From the NCBI GenBank assembly GCA_031376385.1, contig JANMDQ010000029.1, positions 186,001 through 250,000 of the forward strand: a stretch of DNA of 64,000 bases, in the 5' to 3' direction. The stretch comes from Aquisediminimonas sp031376385 (GTDB lineage Bacteria > Pseudomonadota > Alphaproteobacteria > Sphingomonadales > Sphingomonadaceae). Every line of letters begins with the position of its first letter. Within the stretch, counting starts at the first letter, position 1. Shown here piece by piece: positions 7,456 through 15,700 of the stretch. Position numbers and translations under genes: made by a program. The notes under the pieces are model-generated. The model was given only the letters and a program-made list of their open reading frames with translations, had not been told where the DNA came from and did not search any database.

Positions 7456-7956
7456 ATGCAACGCATTGGCGTTTATCCTGGCACTTTTGATCCTGTGACG
7501 CTTGGCCATATGGATATCATTCGGCGTGGGGCCCGGCTGGTTGATCGCCTTGTCATTGGCGTGACAACGAACCCCAGCAAATCACCCATGTTCTCGCTTG
7601 AAGAACGGTTGGCAATGGTGCGACGGGAAACCGCGGACATTGAAGGGATTGTTGTCGTAGCGTTCGATGCGCTCCTCATGAAATTCGCAGAGGTGCAAGG
7701 CGCGACCGTTATTATACGCGGCCTTCGGGCGGTGGCAGATTTTGAATATGAATTTCAAATGGCGGGCATGAACCAGCAGTTGAATGACAATATCGAAACA
7801 GTGTTTTTAATGGCCGACGTTGCATTGCAGCCGATTGCGTCAAAGCTGGTGAAAGAAATCGCGATTTACGGCGGGGCGATCGGGAAGTTTGTATCGGCGG
7901 ATGTAGAGCGCGAAGTCGTCGCTCGTGTGGATGTGATTGGCCGCAAGGGCGATTGA
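7456..7956 (+). CDS. coaD: Phosphopantetheine adenylyltransferase
   Basis: Penultimate step of coenzyme A synthesis: transfers AMP from ATP to 4'-phosphopantetheine, giving dephospho-CoA. The nucleotidyltransferase motif is seen as YPGTFDPVTLGHMDII (residues 7-22), and the family blocks TTNPSKSPMFSLEER, IIRGLRAVADFEYEFQMA and IASKLVKEIA follow in order. Length 166 is typical for the cytoplasmic hexamer. It starts three bases after ispA stops and is followed by a cyclophilin and queA, an order often seen in sphingomonads. Confidence 0.97.
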   Translation: MQRIGVYPGTFDPVTLGHMDIIRRGARLVDRLVIGVTTNPSKSPMFSLEERLAMVRRETADIEGIVVVAFDALLMKFAEVQGATVIIRGLRAVADFEYEFQMAGMNQQLNDNIETVFLMADVALQPIASKLVKEIAIYGGAIGKFVSADVEREVVARVDVIGRKGD

Positions 7957-8022
7957 TCCGTTCAGATCAGGCTCAGGCCACTTGAGAGAATGAGGCCCAG
8001 TTATGGTCTTTGGAGAGACAAT

Positions 8023-8682
8023 GTGTTGAAACGTTTGATATTTGTTTTGATGGCGGCGCTGGCCATGGTTGGCGTGGCTGAGGCCAAGAAAAAGGCGAAA
8101 CCAGTTCAGATTGTGCCGGTTTCAGTCGTGGTTCCGGCGGTAACGCCAGATAATACGTTGGTTCTGGTGCTGTCTACCGGCGGCACTGTGCGCATTCAGT
8201 TGCGCCCAGATAAGGCGCCTGGCCATGTTAATCGGATTAAGCTGCTTGCCCGGGCGGGCTTTTATGATGGCTTGCTCTTCCACCGCGTCATCGAAGGATT
8301 TATGGCTCAAACTGGCGATCCGCAAGGCACAGGGCAGGGCGGTTCGCCGCTACCGGATATGAAGGCGGAGTTTAACGACATGCCTCATCTGCGCGGAACG
8401 CTGTCGATGGCGCGTGCCGACAGCAACGATTCCGCGAACAGTCAGTTCTTCATCTGCTTCCTGCCCACGATGAAGCTGGACGGCAAATATACCGCCGTCG
8501 GGCGTGTGATTTCTGGCATTCAATATGTCGACACCGTTGAACGGGGAGAGCCACCTCCTGCCCCGTCGCGGATGCTGAAGGCCTATATTGAGTCTGACGG
8601 CCCGAGTGCGCCGCGTGTGCCTCTGGTCATTCCGCCTCCCGCGCCTGCTGCTCCCGCCGCAGGAACACCGCCCACTCCCTAA
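8023..8682 (+). CDS. Secreted cyclophilin-type peptidyl-prolyl isomerase
   Basis: Accelerates cis-trans isomerisation of prolyl bonds, here probably in the periplasm. GTG 8023 is preferred because GGAGAG sits five bases upstream and the product then starts with a signal peptide (LKRLIFVLMAALAMVGVAEA). The cyclophilin core follows: LLFHRVIEGFMAQTGDP, GTGQGGSPLPDMKAEF, RGTLSMARADSNDSANSQF and QFFICF. The active-site Arg (in FHRV) and Phe/Gln residues are kept. The C-terminal tail is Pro/Ala-rich. The stop overlaps the queA start, indicating coupled translation; the isomerase has no known role in queuosine synthesis. Confidence 0.92.
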   Translation: MLKRLIFVLMAALAMVGVAEAKKKAKPVQIVPVSVVVPAVTPDNTLVLVLSTGGTVRIQLRPDKAPGHVNRIKLLARAGFYDGLLFHRVIEGFMAQTGDPQGTGQGGSPLPDMKAEFNDMPHLRGTLSMARADSNDSANSQFFICFLPTMKLDGKYTAVGRVISGIQYVDTVERGEPPPAPSRMLKAYIESDGPSAPRVPLVIPPPAPAAPAAGTPPTP

Positions 8683-9710
8683 TGCGCGTTGATCTGTTTG
8701 ATTTTGACCTGCCGAATGAACGGATCGCGCTAAGGCCTGCCCGTCCGCGTGATGCCGCGCGGATGCTTGTCGTGCGGCCAGAGGGCCTGAGCGATCATGG
8801 TGTGCGGGATTTGCCCGCACTGCTCTTGCCTGGTGACTGCCTTGTCTTCAACGATACCCGCGTCATTCCCGCGCAGTTAGAGGGGCGGCGGGGTGAGGCA
8901 AAGATTGGCGCTACCTTGCATAAGCGTGAAGGCTTGAGGGCATGGCGCGCCTTCGTCCGCAATGCGAAACGAGTTCGCCACGGTGACCAGATCGATTTCG
9001 GCGCGGGAGTGACTGCAATCGCGTCTGACAAGGCAGAGGACGGCGGCATCCTGCTGACCTTTGACGGCGATGAGCCTGTCGAGCTCCTCCTGAACCGAGC
9101 AGGCCACATGCCGCTGCCTCCCTATATCGCCAGCAAGCGAGCGACCGACGCGCAAGATGAGGCCGATTATCAAACCATGTTTGCAGAGGAAGCGGGGGCC
9201 GTGGCTGCGCCGACAGCGGCGCTGCATTTCACGCCACAATTGATGGCGGCACTTGCGGAGCGCAGTGTCGATCATGAGACTCTTACCCTCCATGTTGGCG
9301 CGGGAACCTTCATGCCGATGAAAGTCGATGACACGGACGATCACCAAATGCATGCCGAGTGGGGTCGGATCGACGAGGAGACCGCCGCGCGATTGAACGC
9401 GGTCCGCGCGCGTGGGGGACGGATCATCGCAGTCGGAACCACATCCCTCCGTCTGCTGGAAAGTGCAGCGACCGATGAGCGTAAGATTTCGGCGTTTGAA
9501 GGCGACACGGCCATATTCATCACACCCGGCTATCAGTTCAAAGGGATCGACGGCCTGATGACCAATTTTCACTTACCGAAATCCACCCTATTCATGCTGG
9601 TAAGCGCGCTGATGGGACGCGACACAATGCAAACCGCCTATGCTCACGCCATCAAGGCGCAGTATCGGTTCTATAGCTACGGAGATTCCAGTTTGCTGCT
9701 GCCGGCGTAA
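8682..9710 (+). CDS. queA: tRNA preQ1(34) S-adenosylmethionine ribosyltransferase-isomerase
   Basis: Transfers the ribose of S-adenosylmethionine to preQ1 in the tRNA wobble position to make epoxyqueuosine. The 342-residue protein carries the family hallmarks DFDLPNERIALRPARPRDAA at the start, LVFNDTRVIPAQLEGRR, GHMPLPPYI, YQTMFAEEAGAVAAPTAALHF, TLHVGAGTF and the terminal TNFHLPKSTLFMLVSAL and YRFYSYGD. The ATG overlaps the TAA of the cyclophilin gene by one base. Tgt, usually the next gene in relatives, is not found here; instead a non-coding region follows. Confidence 0.97.
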   Translation: MRVDLFDFDLPNERIALRPARPRDAARMLVVRPEGLSDHGVRDLPALLLPGDCLVFNDTRVIPAQLEGRRGEAKIGATLHKREGLRAWRAFVRNAKRVRHGDQIDFGAGVTAIASDKAEDGGILLTFDGDEPVELLLNRAGHMPLPPYIASKRATDAQDEADYQTMFAEEAGAVAAPTAALHFTPQLMAALAERSVDHETLTLHVGAGTFMPMKVDDTDDHQMHAEWGRIDEETAARLNAVRARGGRIIAVGTTSLRLLESAATDERKISAFEGDTAIFITPGYQFKGIDGLMTNFHLPKSTLFMLVSALMGRDTMQTAYAHAIKAQYRFYSYGDSSLLLPA

Positions 9711-9791
9711 TGTCGGTCAAATTTACAACACTTGGCAAGTGTTAAGATCTGCTAACCATTACGGTCGGCAGAAAAGCCGCCTCGGCATCAA

Positions 9792-9808
9792 TTGGCACGG
9801 CACCTGCA
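9792..9808 (+). promoter_or_regulatory. Sigma-54-type (-24/-12) promoter candidate
   Basis: TTGGCACGGCACCTGCA matches the RpoN consensus TTGGCACG-N4-TTGCA at all but one key position. The invariant GG (9794-9795) and GC (9806-9807) are exactly ten bases apart. Transcription would start near 9819 and run into a strongly structured, ORF-free segment. No enhancer-binding protein gene is nearby and rpoN itself is not in the window. Confidence 0.5.
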
Positions 9809-9818
9809 TAACTGTTAG

Positions 9819-9910
9819 TGTTCCCCCGACGCGAACCTAGTTCGCTTCAACAGGGTGGGTCGGCAGCTACTGGTCTCGCGCCGACCCACCCGTTCCCGGG
9901 GGCTCTCTTT
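9819..9910 (+). ncRNA. Candidate small structured RNA
   Basis: Downstream of the sigma-54-type promoter lies about 90 bases without a usable ORF but with two strong hairpins: GCGAAC-CTA-GTTCGC near 9830-9845 and a perfect 12-base-pair stem, arms 9853-9864 and 9880-9891 (GGGTGGGTCGGC with its complement). A pyrimidine-rich run (CTCTCTTTCCCT) follows about 12 bases after the second stem and could mark the 3' end. The ends given are estimates. It may be a regulatory RNA or the leader of the next gene. Confidence 0.4.
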
Positions 9911-9994
9911 CCCTACCGCTTATAATTGTCAGCGTCGCTTATTGATTTCGGAAACGGCTAGTCGCGTGACGATGCGTCTGGCAGTGATCGGGCA

Positions 9995-11062
9995 ATGATC
10001 AGCTTTGCCTCCTTTGATATGATGGTACGCGGCGGCTCCATTGCGCTGTTGTGTCTGTGGAGCGCCGTGCTGATCCGCGATCATTTTGCCGCGCTGCCTG
10101 CGCGGATGGCGCTGTGCATGAATGCAGCAATTATTTGCCATGTCATTTCAACAGTCCCCGGTCGCATTAGTTTAGCAACACCGTTGGATTGGATCGTGGT
10201 CATTGGGTCAACTGCCGTGCCCAGCTTCTTTTGGCTGTTCGCAAAGGTGTGGTTCAATGATGAAGTGCGGGTCAGCTGGCGCAGCTTGGCGATTGTGGCT
10301 GGGTGCAGTGCGCTCATGGCGCTCAGCATATTGCTGTTTACGACGCCGGGGCAAGAACGCTCGGCGGCGATCCTCGGGCCGGTGGCGCGCATTCCCATGT
10401 TCGCCTTTGCGTTCGCCGGTCTTTGGACGGCTTGGAAGGGACGGGACGGCGATCTGGTCGAAACGCGGCGAAGGTTGCGGTCTCGCCTGGTTTGGGCCGT
10501 TGGTATTTTCGTTGTTGTTGTCCTGATGATAGAGATTGCCGTTTACCGTGGGCTAGCACCGCAGTTCTGGCTGACGCTCATTGAAGCAGGAACGACGCTT
10601 CTGACCTTCGCTCTGTGCGCGGAAATGGTGGCCATCCGTCAGGCAGACTTGTTCGCGCCGTCGGGCAATCCGCAAAAGCCGAGCACTCAAGCAGATCCAT
10701 CGCTCCTCCCCCTTGCCGACCGCATCCGCCGCCACATGGCTGAGACGCGGGCCTACCGTGATGATACACTCACCATCGCTGCCCTTGCGGCTCAATTGGG
10801 GGAACAGGAATATCGCCTGCGCCGCGTGATCAACGGACATTTGGGCCACCGCAATTTTGCCGCTTTCTTGAACGGCTACCGGTTGGATGAAGTGCGGCAG
10901 GCGCTGGCCGATCCGGGACAGCGAACTGTGCCGATCCTCACCATGGCGCTGGACGCAGGGTTCGGGTCGCTGGGGCCGTTCAACTGCGCATTCAGGGAAG
11001 CAGACGGGATGACGCCAACAGAATATCGCGCGTCACAATTGGCCGATTCCGAAATCGACTAG
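9995..11062 (+). CDS. AraC-family regulator with N-terminal membrane domain
   Basis: A likely membrane-bound transcription factor of 355 residues. Residues 1 to about 205 contain several hydrophobic helices (for example IALLCLWSAVLI, LDWIVVIGSTAVPSFFWLF, SLAIVAGCSALMALSILLF, LVWAVGIFVVVVLMIEIAVY), giving six or seven membrane spans. Residues about 258-350 are an AraC HTH domain: LTIAALAAQLGEQEYRLRRV, GHRNFAAFLNGYRLDEVRQAL and ILTMALDAGFGSLGPFNCAF, ending in GMTPTEYR. This architecture recurs in sphingomonads next to sterol desaturase-like genes, as here, so the neighbour is a probable target. The sensed signal, perhaps a membrane lipid, is inference. Confidence 0.9.
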   Translation: MISFASFDMMVRGGSIALLCLWSAVLIRDHFAALPARMALCMNAAIICHVISTVPGRISLATPLDWIVVIGSTAVPSFFWLFAKVWFNDEVRVSWRSLAIVAGCSALMALSILLFTTPGQERSAAILGPVARIPMFAFAFAGLWTAWKGRDGDLVETRRRLRSRLVWAVGIFVVVVLMIEIAVYRGLAPQFWLTLIEAGTTLLTFALCAEMVAIRQADLFAPSGNPQKPSTQADPSLLPLADRIRRHMAETRAYRDDTLTIAALAAQLGEQEYRLRRVINGHLGHRNFAAFLNGYRLDEVRQALADPGQRTVPILTMALDAGFGSLGPFNCAFREADGMTPTEYRASQLADSEID

Positions 11063-11109
11063 CCGAATTTGGAAGCAGCGGAGCGAGGCCGCGTTTGTTC
11101 TGTCAGATC

Positions 11110-11138
11110 AAAGTCCATTATCAACAGGAATGGACTTT
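11110..11138 (+). promoter_or_regulatory. Perfect inverted repeat enclosing the ribosome binding site
   Basis: AAAGTCCATT (11110-11119) and AATGGACTTT (11129-11138) form a perfect 10-base-pair stem with a nine-base loop, ending two bases before the desaturase ATG. The likely Shine-Dalgarno CAGGAA straddles loop and 3' arm. ATG 11130 also opens a four-codon ORF (MDFI) whose TGA overlaps the desaturase ATG. It could be a protein operator or a translational control hairpin. Confidence 0.5.
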
Positions 11139-11140
11139 AT

Positions 11141-11968
11141 ATGATCTTTGACCTTCCCAACCCAGTCTTCGGCATCGCGTTTAGCCATGCGCCCGTTATC
11201 TTCGCCTTTGATATTGGCCGCTATCTGGTTGCGGCCTACCTGATCAGTGCCATTGTCTGGGTGCTGCGCCGGTCCCCCATATCAGCACGTAAGATACAGG
11301 CGCGCGAAGCCACATGGACGGACAAGCGGCGCGAAATCTTTGCCTCTGCGCAGACATGCGTCGTCTATGTGGTGATGAGCCTATTTGTCATTTGGGGCGT
11401 CAAGCACGGTTGGATGCAGCGGCATGAGAATTCAATGAGTTGGGGCGTCGATATCGCCACGCTGGTCGGCATGTTGATCGTTCACGACGCCTATTTCTAT
11501 TGGTCTCACCGGACGATGCACCACCCGCGTTTGTTCAAAACCTTCCACCGGTTTCACCACCGCACGATCACGCCCACACCCTTTGCGGCCTATTCCTTCG
11601 CCATTCCTGAAGCTGTGGTGATGGCTGTGTTCATGCCATTATGGCTTGCGATTGTACCGACATCGGTTTGGGTGATTGTGGTTTTCCTCAATGTCATGAT
11701 CCTGCGCAATGCCATTGGCCATGCCGGATTTGAACTTCACCCGCGCTGGTGGCTGTCCACGCCGCTCACGCGCTGGATCAGCACGACAACCCATCATGAT
11801 TTACACCATGCGGGCAGTTTCAACCATAATTTTGGGTTTTATTTCACCTATTGGGACAAGCTGGTGGGCACCGAACATCCCGACTACGCCGCAAAATTTG
11901 CAGAAGTGACGGGGCGGGAGCGGGCACGCAAGCCCGCCCCACCGCGCGAAGATTTAGCGGTCAGCTAA
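11141..11968 (+). CDS. Sterol desaturase / fatty acid hydroxylase family membrane enzyme
   Basis: A di-iron membrane oxygenase of 275 residues, expected to hydroxylate or desaturate a lipid. The three histidine clusters of the superfamily are seen: HDAYFYWSHRTMHH (from residue 115), FHRFHHRT and TTHHDLHHAGSFNHNFG. Hydrophobic spans lie before and between the clusters (LVAAYLISAIVWVL, CVVYVVMSLFVIWGV, AVVMAVFMPLWLAIV). ATG 11141 has CAGGAA upstream; a longer in-frame start at 11069 lacks support. It follows the membrane AraC regulator by 78 bases and its 3' end overlaps the convergent GST gene by eight bases. Natural substrate unknown (carotenoid, hopanoid and fatty acid are all possible). Confidence 0.88.
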   Translation: MIFDLPNPVFGIAFSHAPVIFAFDIGRYLVAAYLISAIVWVLRRSPISARKIQAREATWTDKRREIFASAQTCVVYVVMSLFVIWGVKHGWMQRHENSMSWGVDIATLVGMLIVHDAYFYWSHRTMHHPRLFKTFHRFHHRTITPTPFAAYSFAIPEAVVMAVFMPLWLAIVPTSVWVIVVFLNVMILRNAIGHAGFELHPRWWLSTPLTRWISTTTHHDLHHAGSFNHNFGFYFTYWDKLVGTEHPDYAAKFAEVTGRERARKPAPPREDLAVS

Positions 11969-12599
11969 GCCCCAGCATCTTGCGCTCTCGCTTGATCCAG
12001 TCGCCCATGCTGGGGCGGCCGTGGATGGCCGCGAGATAAGCGACAAGCTTTGGATAGGTGGCGTCGTCTGGCCCAAGCCCACAATGTGCGACATTCACAA
12101 ACGGACTTGCCACGGCAATGTCAGCCAGCGTCAACTGGTCATCAACCAGATAGCCCGACGCTGGGATGACGCTTTCAAGATAGGCGTAAAGCGGGATCAA
12201 TTCCTGTTCCCCTGCCAAGGCCGCAGTTTCATCACCGGGTTGCCCCATGAATTTAGGGGATACGATACGGTTAAAGAAAATCTTCCCGCCTGCGGGCGTT
12301 AGGATGGTGTCGGCAAATTCATCATACCAAATCACCCGCGCGCGGCTTTGCGGGGCAGCTGGGATCAGCGCACCTTCGGGATGTTTCGCTTCAAGATAGG
12401 CAATGATCGCTGACGAATCCGAAATGCCAAAATCACCGTCTTGCAGGCCAGGCATTTTCTTAAATGGGCTGCACGCTGCAAAAGCCGGGTTGGGATCGCC
12501 CATACCAACTGGAACAAGCTCGAGCGTGATGTTGCGCTCTGCCGCATAGGTGAGAACCTTTCGGACGAAGGGGGATACTGGGGCGCCGTAAAGGATCAT
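11961..12599 (-). CDS. Glutathione S-transferase family protein
   Basis: A soluble 212-residue GST, conjugating glutathione to electrophiles or acting in dehalogenation or isomerisation. The N-terminal thioredoxin-like domain starts ILYGAPVSPFVRKVLTYAAE with the catalytic serine region in PVSPF, followed by MPGLQDGDFGISDSSAIIAYLE, the conserved glutathione-binding cis-Pro and Asp-Ser segment. The C-terminal helical domain has the N-capping motif LVDDQLTLADIAVASPF. The gene is transcribed against the desaturase gene, overlapping its end. ATG 12599 has GGAGAG-type sequence upstream. Substrate cannot be assigned. Confidence 0.9.
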   Translation of the reverse strand: MILYGAPVSPFVRKVLTYAAERNITLELVPVGMGDPNPAFAACSPFKKMPGLQDGDFGISDSSAIIAYLEAKHPEGALIPAAPQSRARVIWYDEFADTILTPAGGKIFFNRIVSPKFMGQPGDETAALAGEQELIPLYAYLESVIPASGYLVDDQLTLADIAVASPFVNVAHCGLGPDDATYPKLVAYLAAIHGRPSMGDWIKRERKMLGLS

Positions 12600-12739
12600 T
12601 TTTCTCTCCTGATGTTGGTTTCACTGAGCGCGAGTCTGACAGTATGCGTTGCAGATTGCAACTTTTCTCATCCTGTCAAAGATTGACGCCACGGGATTTC
12701 CTGTCACGATGAGGGCATCGGGTATTGAGGGGTCGCCTT

Positions 12740-15700
12740 GTGTTTTTCTTGTGGTTTCTGACGGTCATGGGCGGGGCCTTTGCCGTTTATACGTTGCTCA
12801 ACCGTATATCCTCAATGGAGCACCGCTTTGATCGGTTGCTGAGCCGCATGGACCGGATGGAGCGCGACACGCTATCCCCCGAACCCGACCAGAGCCCCGC
12901 TGCGCGCGTGTCGGCATTGGCGGCGCGTTTGCCGGTCATATCTTCGCCAATCGTGGAGCAGCCTGAACCAGAGCCTGAGGAAGTCGCCCCACCCCCGGTC
13001 ATAGCTCCTGTGGTTGTCGCTCCACCGCCTCCACCGCCCGCACCCGCTACCCCGTCAGCCAATCGCTGGGCAGCGCGCGTTGTGCGCGGCGATGCCGCGC
13101 CAGTGGAAAGCGAAGCTCCGCCTGCGATTGAACCTGCGAAGCCGTTCGTTGCAGCGATCGCTGCAGCAACGCCGCCATCATCGTCACCACCGCCACCTGC
13201 ACCTCCTCCCCCGCCGTCTCCACCAGTGGCTCCGCAACCAGCCGCTCAGCCTGCGCGCAAAGGCGTTTCGATTGAGGCGCTGATTGGGGGCAAGCTACCG
13301 ATATGGGTCGGCGGCGTGGCGCTTATCCTGTCGGCTTTCTTCCTTGTGCGTTATTCGATTGAACAAGGCCTGCTTGGCCCCGGAGTCCGATCTGTAATGG
13401 CCGCTGTCTTCGGGGTGGCGCTGCTCGTCGCCAGTGAAGCTGCGCGCCGGATTCCGCGCTTTGCAGAGGACCCGCGCGTCGGTCAGGCATTGGCAGGCGC
13501 TGGCATTGCGAGCCTTTATGGCACCCTCTATATGGCTGGGCAGCTTTACGGCCTTATCAGCCCTACCGTCGCCTTTGTGCTGATGGCAGCAGTAACGGCA
13601 GGCGCGTTATTCTTATCCCTGCGCCACGGCCCGCCAACGGCGATTATGGGGCTGATTGGCGGCTTTACAGCCCCGTTCTTGGCAGCACCTTCGGGCAATT
13701 TGGTGCCGCTGCTCGTTTACCTCGGGCTGTTGATTGCAGGCCTATTTGCGGTCGCCATACAGCGCGGCTGGATGTGGCTGGCACTCGCTGCAACTGGTGG
13801 CGGCGCGGTGTGGACCTTTGGGATCATGGCGGCTGACTTGGCGGGTATTGGCCCCAGTTTGGGCCTGTTCATTGTCGTATTGGCGCTGGCGGCGACAATG
13901 CTCTTCCCCCGCACAGGCGGAAATGATCCGCGCATTCGCCTGATCCCCATGATAGTTGGCTTTGTGCAACTGGCCTTGTTCGCCCCGCTGATCCAGTTCG
14001 ATGCCACGGGGTGGGCACTTTACGGCCTGCTATCCGCGGCGAGCCTTTATCTCGGTTGGCGCGAGCCCAAGTTGATGCCGGCGACGCTTGCCGCGCTGGG
14101 GCTGGTCGTCATCCTGTTGTTCGCCGCCTTTGAACAGGAACGGCCTCTGGCGCTGTGGGCTGCGATTGCGGCTACAGTCCTCTTCGCCTTGCCGGGACAC
14201 CTGCTTGCACGCAAAGACGGGAAGACGCAGAATATTTGGACAGCCCTAGCGCTCGGTGGGATTGCCGGGCCGCTGTTGGTGGGATGGATTAGCCAGGGGC
14301 TGATGCTGTTTAACGACACGGTTTGGGGATTGTTCTTTACAGGTGCAGCAGCAATCGCCTTCTCGCTAAGTTGGCGAGCGAGAGATGAAGGCCATGACGC
14401 GCTGAAACCCGATTGGGCTCTGTTTGGTGGCGGCATATTGGCTGGATTGCTGGCCTTCATTGCGATCACGCATTTGGTGCCGGACCTTTGGATGGCAACG
14501 GCCGGCTTTGCGATCATGCTTGGTCTGTCCGGTTGGGCGCGGCAAGTGAAGGACAGCAGCTTGTTCAACGCGAGCGTTCCGTTCGGGCTGGTGGCAGGGA
14601 TATTCTGGGCAGCATCTTATATCTTGCGACCCGGTTTGACCGAAGCGATTTTCATTGACGGCGGCATTCCCCCGGTGATGGAATTGGTAGCTCTATTCGT
14701 CATCCCCGCAATCCTGTTTGCCGCAGCAGGATGGTGTCACCGGGGACGGATCAGCAGTGAGCTTCTCCGCTGGGTCGCGCTGATATTGGCTGCCGCTGTG
14801 CCGTTGGCGCTGGTTCCTTCGCTCTGGCATATCTCCGCCATGGCAGGTGCTGCCGCTGTGCTTGGCCTGTGGGCGAGGCAAAGCAGCGATGCTTTCCGGT
14901 TCCGCGCCAGCTTGGCGCTCATCACCCCGGCTAGTCTATTCTGGGCCAACCAAATGATCGTCAATTCATCACTGCCATTGTCAATTATAGGCGACGGTGC
15001 ACCACCAACGGGCTTGCTGATTACGGCAGTGCTGGTTGTACCTGCTATCCTCATCGCCATCACCAGTTGGTTCCATAAAGGCCAAATCAGCCGCGAAACT
15101 CTGCGCACGTTGACGCTGGCTTTGGCTGTGTCAGTACCTCTCTCGCTTGTTCCGGCTCTGTGGCATGCGGTGGTCTGCTTTGCTGCGGCGGCAGGATTGG
15201 CAGCTTGGCTGCGCAAAAGTGATGATGGCTATTTTGAAGGAGCCAGCGGTGCTCTGTTGGGCGTGGGGCTGCTTTACTGGTTGGGCGAACAGACTCGTCA
15301 TCTCGACCTTTGGCAGTCGATATTCAGCAGCGGCAATCGGCCTGATGCGATGTCCCTGCTGGCGTTGCTTGCTGGTCCAGCGGCGATTATGTTCGCTTGC
15401 GCATGGGGTCACAAGGGTCGCGTCACGGCCAATCCGCTCCGCTGGGCTGGGTTGGTGCTGGTGGTCGCGCTTGTCCTCGCCATTGTGCCTTATGACTGGC
15501 ACGGGGCTGCCATCGCCCTCATTGCCGGTGGTACCAGCTTCGCGTCTGGGCGGCTCCCGCTGCCGCGTTACGGGCTGGAGGCTCTATTTGGGGTGGCAGC
15601 ACTTTGGGTGTTGCTGAGGTTGACGCCGTTCATCGGCATCCTGTTCCAGTCAGTGGCTGGCGTGCCAACGCATTTTGATCTGCTGGAACCGATAGCTTCG

